Positions 25,918-35,308 of a stretch of DNA of 64,000 bases are shown one piece after another; the first letter of the stretch is position 1; the number at the start of each line of letters is the position of its first letter. A program made the position numbers and the translations under genes. The notes beneath the pieces were generated by a model, which was given only the letters and a program-made list of their open reading frames with translations, was not told the origin of the DNA and ran no database searches. Origin of the DNA: Alphaproteobacteria bacterium (GTDB lineage: Bacteria > Pseudomonadota > Alphaproteobacteria > Acetobacterales > Acetobacteraceae). The DNA is taken from assembly GCA_016869715.1 (NCBI GenBank), contig VGDM01000001.1:186001-250000 (forward strand), in the 5' to 3' direction.

Positions 25918-27557
25918 GCAAGAAGGCCTTGAACAAGTACGAAAATGGGCTTGGGCAGAACGCGGCCAATCATCAACCGCTAACGCCACTTTTGTTTCTG
26001 GAACGCGCTGCGCAGGTATATCCGGATTATCCTGCCGTAGTGCATGGCGCGGTGAAGCGCGATTACGCCAGCCTGCGTAACCGTTCCGTACAATTGGCGC
26101 ATGCGCTGACCAAGCGCGGCATTGGACGTGGCGATACAGTGGCGGCGATTTTGCCGAATATTCCGGAGATGCTTGAATGCCATTACGGCGTACCGATGGC
26201 GGGTGCCGTTTTGAACACCATCAACACGCGGCTCGATGCGCCGACCGTGGCCTATATCCTCGATCACGGGGAAGCCAAGGCAGTGGTGGTGGACCGCGAA
26301 TTCATGCCAGTGCTGCGTGCTGCCTTGGCAGAATGCGCGGCGAAGCCGATCATCATTGAAGTGCAGGATGCGCTGGCGCCGGAAGCGGTGCATGGCGAAA
26401 GCCTGGGCGGGCAGGAATATGAAAGCTTCATTGATCAAGGCTGCGCCGATTTCGCTTGGGTGATGCCAGGCGATGAATGGGACGCGATTACGCTGAACTA
26501 CACGTCAGGCACCACCGGCAAGCCCAAGGGCGTTGTCTATCATCATCGCGGCGCCTGTCTTTTGGCGACCGGCAATGTGCTTTCCGCCGGCATGGGCAAG
26601 CATCCATCCTATTTGTGGACGCTGCCGATGTTTCATTGCAATGGCTGGTGTTTTCCCTGGACTGTGACGGCGCAGGCCGGCTTGCATGTATGCCTTCGCG
26701 CCGTGCGTGGGCCCGATATGTGGCGGCTGATGGCCGAACATGCGGTGACGCATATGTGTGGCGCGCCGATTGTGATGGCGACGTTGCTCGCGACACCAGC
26801 CGCCGAAAAACGGCCACTTACATATCAGGTACAATTCGTGGTCGCTGGTGCGCCGCCGCCGGAAGCCGTTCTCGCGGCCATGAAGGAAGCGGGTTTTGCG
26901 GTCTGCCATGTCTATGGCCTGACAGAGGTGTATGGCCCGGCCGTGGTGAATGAATGGCACAGCGAATGGGGCGCCAAGCCCGCGGCGGAACAGGCCGCAC
27001 TGATGGCACGCCAGGGCGTGCGCTACCTGGCGCTTGAAGGGCTTGATGTGATGGACCCTGAAACCATGGCGCCCGTACCCGCCGATGGCGCGACGATGGG
27101 TGAGGTCATGATGCGCGGCAATGTTGTCATGAAAGGCTACTTGAAGGATGCCGCCGCCACGCAATCCGCTTTTGCGGGTGGGTGGTTTCATACCGGTGAC
27201 CTCGCGGTGAAATATCCGGATGGGTATATTCAGCTCAAGGATCGGTCGAAGGATATCATCATCTCGGGCGGTGAGAATATCAGTAGCATCGAAGTGGAAG
27301 ATGCGCTTTACAAGCACCCATCGGTTGCCGTGGTGGCTGTGGTGGCGAAGCCTGATGAGAAATGGGGCGAAACCCCCTGCGCCTTTGTGGAATTGAAGCT
27401 AGGCATGGCTGCAACGCCTGAGGACCTGATCAATTTCGCGCGCCAGCATTTGGCGGCCTTCAAGCTGCCGCGCCATATTGTCTTTGCGGAACTGCCGAAG
27501 ACCTCCACCGGGAAGATCCAAAAGCATGTACTGCGCGCGCAGGCGCGGGCGCAGTAG
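25914..27557 (+). CDS. Acyl-CoA synthetase (AMP-dependent)
   Basis: Activates a carboxylic acid to its CoA thioester through an acyl-adenylate. The P-loop-like A3 motif is YTSGTTGKPKGVVYHHRGA. HVYGLTEVYGPAV is the A5 region, GWFHTGDLAVKYPDGYIQLKDRSKDII covers A7/A8, and the invariant lysine lies in LPKTSTGKIQKHVLR. Length 547 from GTG 25914, which overlaps the previous stop. Best matched in general form to medium-chain or short-chain fatty acyl-CoA ligases; the exact acid is not determined. Confidence 0.93.
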   Translation: MSKKALNKYENGLGQNAANHQPLTPLLFLERAAQVYPDYPAVVHGAVKRDYASLRNRSVQLAHALTKRGIGRGDTVAAILPNIPEMLECHYGVPMAGAVLNTINTRLDAPTVAYILDHGEAKAVVVDREFMPVLRAALAECAAKPIIIEVQDALAPEAVHGESLGGQEYESFIDQGCADFAWVMPGDEWDAITLNYTSGTTGKPKGVVYHHRGACLLATGNVLSAGMGKHPSYLWTLPMFHCNGWCFPWTVTAQAGLHVCLRAVRGPDMWRLMAEHAVTHMCGAPIVMATLLATPAAEKRPLTYQVQFVVAGAPPPEAVLAAMKEAGFAVCHVYGLTEVYGPAVVNEWHSEWGAKPAAEQAALMARQGVRYLALEGLDVMDPETMAPVPADGATMGEVMMRGNVVMKGYLKDAAATQSAFAGGWFHTGDLAVKYPDGYIQLKDRSKDIIISGGENISSIEVEDALYKHPSVAVVAVVAKPDEKWGETPCAFVELKLGMAATPEDLINFARQHLAAFKLPRHIVFAELPKTSTGKIQKHVLRAQARAQ

Positions 27558-27570
27558 GAAATAGCCAAAC

Positions 27571-28473
27571 ATGTCGGAATTTCACGGGGTTTTCCCCTAT
27601 CTTGTCTCGCCCGTGGCACCGGATGGCACGGTGCTGGAAGCCGAATTGCGCCGGCTGGTGGATCATCTGATCGCATCCGGCGTTCATGGGCTGACACCCT
27701 TGGGCAGTACGGGTGAGTTCGCTTATCTGGATGCAGCGCAGCGGCGGCGGATTGTGGAGATTGTCGTCTCCCAAAATGCGGGCCGCGTGCCGGTGGTGGC
27801 TGGTGTGGCGGCGACCACAATTGCGGATGCGGAACGTCAGGCGCGTGATTACGCGGCGATTGGCGCGGATGGTATCCTCGCCATTCTGGAAGCCTATTTC
27901 CCATTGAATGATGCGGCGGTGGTTTCTTATTTCACCGCCATTGCGGATGCCACTGAATTGCCGACGGTGCTCTACACCAATCCGAATTTCCAGCGTTCCG
28001 ATCTTTCACTGCCGGCGATTGAAAGGCTTTCCCATCATCCGCGCATTTGCCTGATCAAGGATGCCTCCACAAATACCGGGCGCTTGCTGTCCATCATCAA
28101 CCGCACGCAAGGGTGCATCGGCGTGTTTGCGGCATCTGCCCATATACCAGCGGCGGTAATGCTGATTGGCGGCAAGGGCTGGATGGCTGGGCCGGCCTGC
28201 GCCATTCCGCGCGAAAGCGTGCGACTTTATGAGCTGTGCCGCGCCGGGCATTGGGATGCGGCCATGGCGCTGCAACGCGCGCTGTGGCGGGTGAATGAAT
28301 TATTTGCCGCGCATTCGCTGGCCGCTTGCATCAAGGGTGCCCTGCAAATTCAGGGTTTTGCGGTGGGTGATCCGATCCTGCCGCAGGCCCCTTTGTCACT
28401 CGAAGGGCGCGTCGCAGTCGAAGCGGCGCTCAAGTTGGCGGCGGAGGCTTTTGCCGCCGCGCCCGAAATCTGA
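27571..28473 (+). CDS. Dihydrodipicolinate synthase (DapA) family lyase
   Basis: A class I aldolase of the DapA/NAL superfamily. Seen: [20 protein letters not shown] (substrate carboxylate-binding GxTGE), the catalytic Tyr in [17 protein letters not shown] and the Schiff-base Lys in [14 protein letters not shown]. Length 300. The genuine lysine-pathway DapA usually has YNxP and a different C terminus; here YTNPNF and the catabolic neighbours (acyl-CoA synthetase, exporter) favour a 2-keto-3-deoxy-acid or similar aldolase. Substrate unassigned. Confidence 0.88.
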   Translation: MSEFHGVFPYLVSPVAPDGTVLEAELRRLVDHLIASGVHGLTPLGSTGEFAYLDAAQRRRIVEIVVSQNAGRVPVVAGVAATTIADAERQARDYAAIGADGILAILEAYFPLNDAAVVSYFTAIADATELPTVLYTNPNFQRSDLSLPAIERLSHHPRICLIKDASTNTGRLLSIINRTQGCIGVFAASAHIPAAVMLIGGKGWMAGPACAIPRESVRLYELCRAGHWDAAMALQRALWRVNELFAAHSLAACIKGALQIQGFAVGDPILPQAPLSLEGRVAVEAALKLAAEAFAAAPEI

Positions 28474-28477
28474 GGGT

Positions 28478-29659
28478 CTGAGTATTCCGCAAAAGCGCCT
28501 GCCCTTCATCCTGGGCGCGATGGCGGCCATTGGGCCGTTTTCAATTGATATGTATCTGCCGGCGCTGCCGATGCTGGGCCAGGCCCTTGGCACCACGGCA
28601 GGGGCTGCGCAGGCGAGCCTTGCGGTATTTTTCCTTGGCATGTCGCTGGGGCAGATTTTTTATGGGCCGCTTGCGGATCGGTATGGGCGGCGCCTGCCGC
28701 TCTTTATCGGGCTTGGCGTCTACACTGCCGCCTCGCTGATCTGCGCTTTGGCGCCCAATATCGAAAGCCTGATCGCAGCGCGGCTGATGCAGGCACTTGG
28801 CGGTTGTGCGGGCATGGTGATTGCGCGGGCCGTGGTGCGCGATGTTGCCGATGAACGCGGCGCGATCCGCCTGATGGCGCGCCTGATGCTGGTGATGGGT
28901 GTGGCGCCGATCATCGCGCCTATCATTGGCGGCGTGCTTTTGGGCGTGATTGGCTGGCGTGGGATATTCCTGTGTCTTGCGGCTTATGGCTCGATTTTAT
29001 TATTGGTGATTGGGCTTTTTCTGCCTGAAACTTTGCCGGTTGAACGCCGCCGTCGCGATGGTTTGCGTCAGGTCTTTGGTGTTTGGCGGCGCTTGCTCGG
29101 TAATGGCTATTTCATGGGTCATGCGCTGGCGGGCGGCCTCGTGATCGGGGGAATGTTCGCCTATATCGCAGGTTCGCCCTTTGTCTTCATGGAAATATAC
29201 GGTGTGCGGGCGGAGGATTACGGATTTTATTTCGGTGCCAACGCCATCGGCATCATGCTGGTTGGGCAAGTCACGGCGCGGCTGGTGGATAGGGTGGCAC
29301 CAGCGCGGATGCTGACGTTTGCGCTTTCCATCAGCGCGGTATCGGGCCTCCTGCTGCTTGGTGTGACCAGCAGCGGCTTTGGTGGTTTTGCCGTGTTGAT
29401 TGCAGCACTATTCGTTTATGTTTCCATGATCGGTGCGGTGATGCCGCTGACTGCCGCGCGCGCTATGGCACCGCATGGCGCGATTGCGGGCAATGCCTCG
29501 GCGCTGATGGGCACGCTGCAATTCGGCGCAGGTGCGCTGGCGGGTATCGCACTCGGCGCGCTGCAAAACGGGACGGCCTTGCCGATGGCGCTGGTGATCG
29601 CGCTTTGCGGTGCGGGCGGCTTTGTGGTGCGGCGCTTATTGGTTCGGGGGATCTCATGA
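28478..29659 (+). CDS. Bcr/CflA-type multidrug efflux MFS transporter
   Basis: Proton-driven drug exporter of the DHA1 group, twelve helices. The family marks are LGAMAAIGPFSIDMYLPALPML in helix 1, GQIFYGPLADRYGRRLPLF (motif A) and RLMQALGGCAGMVIARAVVRDV (motif B/C region). No ATG, GTG or TTG is found just after the preceding stop; a CTG at 28478 gives the full helix 1, while the first ATG (28520) cuts into it. The start is therefore unsettled. The stop overlaps the glycosyltransferase start. Confidence 0.87.
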   Translation: MSIPQKRLPFILGAMAAIGPFSIDMYLPALPMLGQALGTTAGAAQASLAVFFLGMSLGQIFYGPLADRYGRRLPLFIGLGVYTAASLICALAPNIESLIAARLMQALGGCAGMVIARAVVRDVADERGAIRLMARLMLVMGVAPIIAPIIGGVLLGVIGWRGIFLCLAAYGSILLLVIGLFLPETLPVERRRRDGLRQVFGVWRRLLGNGYFMGHALAGGLVIGGMFAYIAGSPFVFMEIYGVRAEDYGFYFGANAIGIMLVGQVTARLVDRVAPARMLTFALSISAVSGLLLLGVTSSGFGGFAVLIAALFVYVSMIGAVMPLTAARAMAPHGAIAGNASALMGTLQFGAGALAGIALGALQNGTALPMALVIALCGAGGFVVRRLLVRGIS

Positions 29660-30651
29660 CAGGCGATATCTTCCTCACCAATCGCAAGGAAAGGGCCGCA
29701 ATGCCCAATAGCTCCTACGTGGTCACGCTCTATCAGAAACTCAGCTTCCTGCCTTTTCTTTGCAGGGGGCTGGGGGCGCAGTGCGGCGGAATGCGGAAGG
29801 AGTTCATCTTCATTGATGATGGCTCCAGCGATGGCACGCCGGAAGCCTTGCGCGAACGCATCGCGTCTTGGCCTGAAGTATTGATCATTCGCCAACGGAA
29901 TACCGGCTCGGCGCCGGCGCTCAATCGCGGTCTGGCACTGGCGCGCGGGCGCTACATCAAGCCGATGGATGGGGATGATATTCTGCTGCCCTGGGCGTCA
30001 GAGCGTATGCTGAGGGCCATGCTTGGCGCCAAGGCAGACGCTGCCTTGGGGCAGGGTGATGAGCGATCAATCTATGCGCCGGCTGAAACCCGGGCCGATG
30101 ACATCGCCGCATTACCAGCGCCTGATGAAATACCCGCGGCAGCCAATTCACTTCTGGAAAAAAGGCTGCGCTGCACTCAGGCTTCTCTATCCCAATGGAT
30201 GTTCGAAGCAACGCTACTGCCGCAGATCAAGGGCTGTGATCCTAGCGTTTTCATCCAAAATTATTCTCAGGAATTGGAAATCGCTCTGGCCAGCAAGGTC
30301 GCCATTGTGCGGGGGCTATTGCTGCTCATACCCGCCTCTGCACCCGGTCGGTTTTCCGATAATGAGGGCCAGATCCTGCACGACATCAATCTGGCGCTGC
30401 TGCGTTTTTGGCGCCGGCATCCGGATTTGTCATTGAGGCTCCGCCGGTTCGCACTGCAACGCGCCGTGCAGCGCGCGGCAAGTTGGACCTTTCGGCGCGG
30501 CGGAGCGAACTTGCTGCATCCGGTATCGCTGTTGCGTGTGCCGGCAGCGCTTGGCCTGTTGAAGCCTGATTTGGCCGTGCATAAGCAGGTTTGTGACGTT
30601 TTCCGTGCCACTCATTCCATCCGGCCGATGCCCGGCGCTGACCAGGTTTAG
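29656..30651 (+). CDS. Glycosyltransferase family 2
   Basis: GT-A fold enzyme transferring a sugar from a nucleotide donor, probably to a surface polysaccharide or glycolipid. The N-terminal strand is YVVTLYQKLSFLPFLCRGL; FIFIDDGSSDGTPEAL and the metal-binding MDGDD motif (IKPMDGDDILLP) are in place. The C-terminal part is helical and basic (RFALQRAVQRAASWTFRR). ATG 29656 overlaps the exporter stop; a later ATG at 29701 would also keep the domain. In line with the coupled run from 25.1 kb, although a functional link to those CoA genes is not evident. Confidence 0.85.
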   Translation: MTGDIFLTNRKERAAMPNSSYVVTLYQKLSFLPFLCRGLGAQCGGMRKEFIFIDDGSSDGTPEALRERIASWPEVLIIRQRNTGSAPALNRGLALARGRYIKPMDGDDILLPWASERMLRAMLGAKADAALGQGDERSIYAPAETRADDIAALPAPDEIPAAANSLLEKRLRCTQASLSQWMFEATLLPQIKGCDPSVFIQNYSQELEIALASKVAIVRGLLLLIPASAPGRFSDNEGQILHDINLALLRFWRRHPDLSLRLRRFALQRAVQRAASWTFRRGGANLLHPVSLLRVPAALGLLKPDLAVHKQVCDVFRATHSIRPMPGADQV

Positions 30652-30661
30652 AAGGCGCACC

Positions 30662-31426
30662 TCACGTCATTTTCTTGCCCAGTGTCCATCCGCCATCCAC
30701 CGTCAGCACCGCGCCGGTAGTGAAGGAGCTTTCCTCGCTCGCCAGGAACATCATGGCATTGGTGACTTCATGGGTTTCGCCGGAACGCCCCATGGCGTGG
30801 AGTTCCTGGATCTTCCGCGCAACATCCGCATCCTGGAAATAGCGCTCCGTCATCGGTGTGCGGATCACGCCGGGGGCTACCGCATTCACGCGAATACCGC
30901 GCGGGGCCAATTCCATCGCCAACGCCTTGGTCAGCCCCACCACCGCATGCTTCGATGTTACATAAGCAACCCGTTCCGGTGTTGCGACTAGGCCGAGGGT
31001 GGAGGCGATATTCACAATCCGCCCTGTCTTGCCAAGCGCAATCAGCCGCCGCGCAAAAGCTTGTGAGGGCAAGAAGCTGCCGGTCACATTGATGCTCATG
31101 GTGCGCTGCCAATCCTCAAAGGAAAGATCGAGCAGCGGGCTGATTTCACGCACGCCGGCGCAATTCGCAAGAACATCCAAGCGCTCAAGCACGGCTTCAG
31201 CGCCGGCAATGAAATCACGCACGGCATCGGGCTTCACCACATCCAGTACAAAGGGATGCGCTTCGCCATCGCGCTTGCGGATATCGGCCGCGGTCGCTTC
31301 CAACGCTGCCTTGTCAATATCGGCAATCGCAAGCCGCGCACCTTCCTCAGCAAGGGCAATTGCCAATTGGCGGCCAATGCCGCTTGCGGCGCCGGTCACC
31401 AATACACCTTGATTCTGAAATCTCAT
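30662..31426 (-). CDS. SDR-family oxidoreductase
   Basis: Short-chain dehydrogenase/reductase using NAD(P). The cofactor motif is VTGAASGIGRQLA; NCAGV (usual NNAG) follows, and the catalytic Ser-Tyr-Lys set is IASTLGL, with YVTSKHAVVGLTKALA. The C terminus GVIRTPMTERYF, FLASEESSFTTGAVLTVDGGW is classical. The substrate is unknown. Acidic Asp after strand 2 (AIADIDKAAL) points to NAD. It ends just after, and convergent with, the GT2 gene and follows the GMC oxidoreductase on the same strand with 18 bases between, so these two may act on one alcohol substrate. Confidence 0.9.
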   Translation of the reverse strand: MRFQNQGVLVTGAASGIGRQLAIALAEEGARLAIADIDKAALEATAADIRKRDGEAHPFVLDVVKPDAVRDFIAGAEAVLERLDVLANCAGVREISPLLDLSFEDWQRTMSINVTGSFLPSQAFARRLIALGKTGRIVNIASTLGLVATPERVAYVTSKHAVVGLTKALAMELAPRGIRVNAVAPGVIRTPMTERYFQDADVARKIQELHAMGRSGETHEVTNAMMFLASEESSFTTGAVLTVDGGWTLGKKMT

Positions 31427-31444
31427 TCGCTCTCTCCCCAAATG

Positions 31445-33049
31445 TTATGCTGCGATCAGATCAGCGGCTTTTTCAGCAATCATATTGGTGGCGGCATAGG
31501 TATTGCCGGAAACCATGGTCGGCATGCAGGAAGCATCCGCCACACGCAACCCCTCAAGCCCGATCACCTTCATGGTCGCAGGATCGACCACCGCCATGGG
31601 ATCGATGCCCATCTTGCAGGACCCGATAGGGTGATAGGTGGTGGAACCCGTCGCCCGTGCATGAGCCATCCATTGCTCATCGGTTTGCACGGCGGAGCCT
31701 GGGAAATTCTCGGCCACCACGTAACCGGCCAAGGGACGCGTCTGCAGCAATTGCCGCATATATTTCATCGCCGCCAGCAGCGCGTCACGGTCCATCTCAT
31801 CCTGCAAGTAATTCGGCTGAATCTCCGGCTTGGCGCGCGGGTCCGCCGATAGCGCCTTCAGCCAGCCCTTGCTTTCCGGGCGGAGCTGCGAACAGCCAAG
31901 CGTCATGCCGGGCTTGGTATCGAGATCCGTCACACCAAAGCGCCCGGTCGGGTAGCTCGCCGGCGCGAAGTAAAGCTGCATATCGGGGGTGGCAAGACCC
32001 TCACGCGTTTTGAAATAACCGCCGGCATGGCTTGGGCTTGCCGTCAGCAGCCCCTTGCGACTGAACGCGTAGCGCAGCACTTCCATCGCCAAACGCAGGC
32101 CACGCGAGCGTTCATTGAGCGAACCGGCACCCTTCACCAAAGCCGAAACACGCACCGCATAATGGTCGCGCAAATTCTTGCCGACCCCTGGCAGCGCATG
32201 CACAACATCAACGCCAATACCGGCAAGCCATTCCGGATCACCAACGCCCGAGATTTGTAAAAGCTGCGGCGTATTAATCGAACCGCCTGAGAGGATTACA
32301 TCGCGCCGTGCACGAATGGTGATCGGCGCGCTGCCTTCCTGCGTATAGCGAATGCCGATGGCGCGCTTACCTTCAAAGACAATCGCTTCCGCCAGCGCGC
32401 GCTGGATCAGTTTCAGATTGGGCCGCGAAAGGGCAGGGCGGAGATAGGCATCCGCCGGGCTCCAGCGCCGGCCCCCGCGCATCATTTGCTGATAAAGGAA
32501 GGTACCTTCCTGATTGCCGGAATTGTAATCCGGCGTGCGAGGCAGGCCGAGAGCCTCATTGGCCGCGATATAGGCTTCAGACAATTCATGCGGGTCGCGC
32601 TGATCTTCGATGGAAAGCGGGCCATTATTGCCGCGCACCGAGGGATCGCCACCGCCATTGCCGCGGGTTTCCGCGCGCTTGAAATAGGGCAGCACATCAT
32701 CCCAGGCCCAACCGCGGCAGCCAAGCTGCGCCCACATATCGTAATCCGCGGATTGGCCGCGCACATAAAGATGCCCGTTGATGGAACCGGACCCACCCAA
32801 AACCTTGCCGCGCGGGAAAGGGATTCTGCGATTGTCAATGTAGGGGCCTGGCGCTGTTTCATAGCCCCAATTCAGCTTGGGGTTATAGACGGTCTTGTTG
32901 AAGCCGGCTGGGATTTTGATGAAGATGTTATTATCCTTGCCGCCCGCTTCCAGAATGGCGACGCTATGCTTACCCGAAGCGGTCAGCCGATTGGCCAGCA
33001 CGCAACCAGCGGCGCCCGCGCCCACAATCACATAGTCAAATTCTTCCAT
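31445..33049 (-). CDS. GMC-family choline dehydrogenase-like oxidoreductase
   Basis: FAD-dependent alcohol dehydrogenase/oxidase. Rossmann motif YVIVGAGAAGCVLANRLTASG, GMC signature 1 (PRGKVLGGSGSINGHLYVRG) and signature 2 (LSGGSINTPQLLQISGVG) are visible, as are the active-site His in STTYHPIGSCKMG and the second pair GNTYAATNMIAEKAADLI. Length 534 fits. Choline itself is possible, but the family covers many alcohols, so no gene symbol is given. Its start faces a dispersed repeat. Confidence 0.92.
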   Translation of the reverse strand: MEEFDYVIVGAGAAGCVLANRLTASGKHSVAILEAGGKDNNIFIKIPAGFNKTVYNPKLNWGYETAPGPYIDNRRIPFPRGKVLGGSGSINGHLYVRGQSADYDMWAQLGCRGWAWDDVLPYFKRAETRGNGGGDPSVRGNNGPLSIEDQRDPHELSEAYIAANEALGLPRTPDYNSGNQEGTFLYQQMMRGGRRWSPADAYLRPALSRPNLKLIQRALAEAIVFEGKRAIGIRYTQEGSAPITIRARRDVILSGGSINTPQLLQISGVGDPEWLAGIGVDVVHALPGVGKNLRDHYAVRVSALVKGAGSLNERSRGLRLAMEVLRYAFSRKGLLTASPSHAGGYFKTREGLATPDMQLYFAPASYPTGRFGVTDLDTKPGMTLGCSQLRPESKGWLKALSADPRAKPEIQPNYLQDEMDRDALLAAMKYMRQLLQTRPLAGYVVAENFPGSAVQTDEQWMAHARATGSTTYHPIGSCKMGIDPMAVVDPATMKVIGLEGLRVADASCMPTMVSGNTYAATNMIAEKAADLIAA

Positions 33050-33116
33050 GGCGATTTCCCCTCAACCTTTAAGAGCGATTCCCGTTCACCTTCGTTCGCA
33101 GGAGCCGCTTTAAAAC

Positions 33117-33171
33117 TTTTTTGGTTGCGTTTTCCGAGTTGCCAAGTGATACCACTTGCCTTAAAAACGCT
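33117..33171 (+). repeat. Dispersed palindromic repeat, family 1, copy B
   Basis: TTTTGGTTGCGTTTTCCGAG, then TTGCCAAGTGATACCACTTGCC and TTAAAAACGCT. The inner arms CAAGTG/CACTTG and outer arms GCGTTT/AAACGC form a hairpin with the same order of elements as copy A. Lies between the GMC gene start and yacG end. A possible degenerate family 2 element precedes it at 33075-33112. Confidence 0.65.
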
Positions 33172-33210
33172 CCAAACAAGGCTAGGACGGTCGGAGCCAC
33201 GCGGAAAGGG

Positions 33211-33387
33211 CTAATACTCGGTTTTTTCGGGCGTTACGGCGGCTGGGATGGCATAGGCTTCAGTCATCCAGCGGCCCAAATCCTTCTGCCTGCAGCGATC
33301 AAAAAAAAGGGGGCGCTGTTCTGGTGCGGGGGCGCGGCCGCAAATCGGGCAGCGTGGGCGGCGCGGTTTTTTCTCGGTGTCAGTCAC
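33211..33387 (-). CDS. yacG: DNA gyrase inhibitor YacG
   Basis: A 58-residue zinc-finger protein of the YacG family, which binds GyrB and blocks gyrase. The C-x2-C pair is RCPICGRAP, and the family signature DRCRQKDLGRWMTEAYAIP follows. Four Cys normally bind zinc; here the third position is Phe28 (LFFDRC instead of xFCSxRC) while Cys13, Cys16 and Cys32 remain. The GTG start overlaps the end of the RNase gene by eight bases (GTGACTGA). Being short and starting at GTG, it is easily missed. The order infA-maf-rng-yacG is a typical alphaproteobacterial block. Confidence 0.85.
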   Translation of the reverse strand: MTDTEKKPRRPRCPICGRAPAPEQRPLFFDRCRQKDLGRWMTEAYAIPAAVTPEKTEY

Positions 33388-34507
33388 GCGGCACCTCCCA
33401 GTTCTGCGCTGGGCCCGATGCGAGGCTCTGTAATTCCAACATGTGCCCTGTTAGCGCCGTGTATTCATCCAAGGCGCCAGGCAAATCGCGCAAAGCTGCG
33501 ATTATCTCTGGCCGCGCTTGCAGCATCAGCCGTGCGGCGGGGCGCGCAGCTGCATCATGCGCGGCCTGACGCAAGGCGGCCAAGCCTTCCGCCAAGGGTG
33601 TGTGCAGCATGTCAGTCAAAGGCGGATAGATGCGATCACGCACCACTTCCACGAGGCCAAGCCCGGTCAGCCCAACCAGCCGCGTGAGCCGATCAGGCGA
33701 AAGGGCAGCACGTAGCGGCTCCAGCAGCGCCTGGCGGCGTTTGGCGGAAAGCCCCGCCACATCCAGCAGAATGGCACCCGAGAGATTACGCAGTCTGATC
33801 TGCCGCGCAATTTCTGGCAAAGCGATTTCATTGAAGCGCGCCAAGCCATCGCCTGCGCCGCCACTATCCACATCAAGCGCCGTCAGCGCGCGCGTGGTTT
33901 GGATATGCAGCACACCGCCGCCTGGCAAGGCGACCGCGTTTTCGGCAAGTTCGGCGAATTCGCCTTCAATCGCCTCATCAAATACCGCGCCATGCTGCCC
34001 CTGCAAACGGTCCCCGAGCACCGCGCGCAGCCGTGCCACCAGCGCCGCGCCTGAGAGGCGAATCACCGCCTGCGGATAGCGCGCTGCGAGGCGCTGAATG
34101 GCGCATGGCCCGCGCGCCACAAGGCGCGGCGCGCCGGGGGGCGCGGCAGCGATTAGCGCGGCTTCGGCATCGGTCAGCAAAGCGGAAAGCCTTGGCCCCT
34201 TGCCCGCCTGCGCGGCGCGCGTCACGCGCAGGCCCAGGATCTGCCCTTCCTGCACGGCTTGTTTGATCGGCTGGCGCGGTACGTTCGCTGCGCTTTCCGG
34301 CAGGAAGCCGGTTTCATTGCCCGCCAGCGCCACGAAGGCGCCGGACATGGCCGCCGAAATCGCCACCACGCGCCCGCGCTGCAGATCACCTACGCCGTCA
34401 GGCCGCGCCGGGCGTTCCACCCAGGCTTCGGTCAGCCGCCCATCCAGCAATAGCGCGGTCCGCACTTCGCCCGGTGAGGCTTCTGCCAGGATCAGGGCTT
34501 CAACCAC
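33380..34507 (-). CDS. rng: Ribonuclease E/G family protein
   Basis: Endoribonuclease for rRNA processing and mRNA decay. The S1-like part is RGRVVAISAAMSGAFVAL. The DNase I-like catalytic domain has both magnesium-binding aspartates: ALTALDVDSGG and LSGAILLDVAGL. The C-terminal zinc-link (CPxC) and long scaffold of RNase E are absent; the length of 375 matches the short form encoded after maf in alphaproteobacteria. The GTG at 34507 lies within the end of maf (16-base overlap), so longer frames upstream are unlikely. Confidence 0.87.
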   Translation of the reverse strand: MVEALILAEASPGEVRTALLLDGRLTEAWVERPARPDGVGDLQRGRVVAISAAMSGAFVALAGNETGFLPESAANVPRQPIKQAVQEGQILGLRVTRAAQAGKGPRLSALLTDAEAALIAAAPPGAPRLVARGPCAIQRLAARYPQAVIRLSGAALVARLRAVLGDRLQGQHGAVFDEAIEGEFAELAENAVALPGGGVLHIQTTRALTALDVDSGGAGDGLARFNEIALPEIARQIRLRNLSGAILLDVAGLSAKRRQALLEPLRAALSPDRLTRLVGLTGLGLVEVVRDRIYPPLTDMLHTPLAEGLAALRQAAHDAAARPAARLMLQARPEIIAALRDLPGALDEYTALTGHMLELQSLASGPAQNWEVPRD

Positions 34508-35079
34508 CCGATCCCTCGCAGCATTTGCGCGGCCTCGAACAGGGGCAGGCCGACCACATTGGAATGGCTGCCCGAGATGAAGCGCGTGAAGGCCTCGGCC
34601 CGGCCCTGGATGGCATATGCGCCGGCCTTGCCCTGCCATTCGCCGGAAGCGATGTAATCTTCCATCTGCGCTTGGGTCAGGCGCTGGAAGGTGACGTTGG
34701 TTTCAACCAGCCGCTTGATCCGCCGCCCATCCGGCAAAGCCAGCACCACACCCGTGGTAACGCAATGCCGCCGGCCAGACAGCAACGCCAGGCATTGCCG
34801 TACATCAGCCTCGGTCTCACCCTTCGGCAGGATGCGCCGACCGGCACCGACCACGGTATCGGCGGCCAGGACTAAGGCGCCTTTGGCCAAGGGCACCGCC
34901 GCTTCCGCCTTGGCGAGCGATAGCCGCGCGGCCAAGGCGCGCGGTTGTTCGGCCTTTAGTGGTGTTTCATCAATATCGGTCGCGATCACGCGCGCGGGCG
35001 TAATGCCCAGCCGCGCCAGCAAATCCAGGCGGCGGGGGCTGGCGCTCGCCAATACCAGCGGCAAGCGCGCGATATCCAT
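34492..35079 (-). CDS. maf: Maf-like nucleotide pyrophosphatase
   Basis: House-cleaning nucleoside triphosphate pyrophosphatase acting on modified or canonical pyrimidine NTPs. Features: LPLVLASASPRRLDLLARLG, the Asp-rich ATDIDETP, ALVLAADTVVGAGRRILPKG and the YAIQGRAEAFTRFISGSHSNVVGLPL signature. Length 195. Ten bases separate it from infA. Confidence 0.94.
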   Translation of the reverse strand: MDIARLPLVLASASPRRLDLLARLGITPARVIATDIDETPLKAEQPRALAARLSLAKAEAAVPLAKGALVLAADTVVGAGRRILPKGETEADVRQCLALLSGRRHCVTTGVVLALPDGRRIKRLVETNVTFQRLTQAQMEDYIASGEWQGKAGAYAIQGRAEAFTRFISGSHSNVVGLPLFEAAQMLRGIGWLKP

Positions 35080-35089
35080 ATGCGCTGCG

Positions 35090-35308
35090 TTACTTGAAGC
35101 GGAAGGTGATGCGGCCCTTGGTCAGATCATAGGGCGTCATTTCAACATTGACGCGATCACCGGCCAGCACGCGAATGCGGTTCTTGCGCATCTTCCCGCT
35201 AGTATGCGCCAGGACCATATGGTCATTATCCAGTTTCACACGGAACATGGCGTTAGGCAGAAGTTCCACCACCTCTCCGCTGAACTCCATCATATCTTCT
35301 TTGGGCAT
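35090..35308 (-). CDS. infA: Translation initiation factor IF-1
   Basis: Small OB-fold protein that blocks the ribosomal A site during initiation. The 72-residue product reads [40 protein letters not shown] and [18 protein letters not shown], as expected for IF-1. The first gene of the infA-maf-rng-yacG unit. Confidence 0.97.
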   Translation of the reverse strand: MPKEDMMEFSGEVVELLPNAMFRVKLDNDHMVLAHTSGKMRKNRIRVLAGDRVNVEMTPYDLTKGRITFRFK

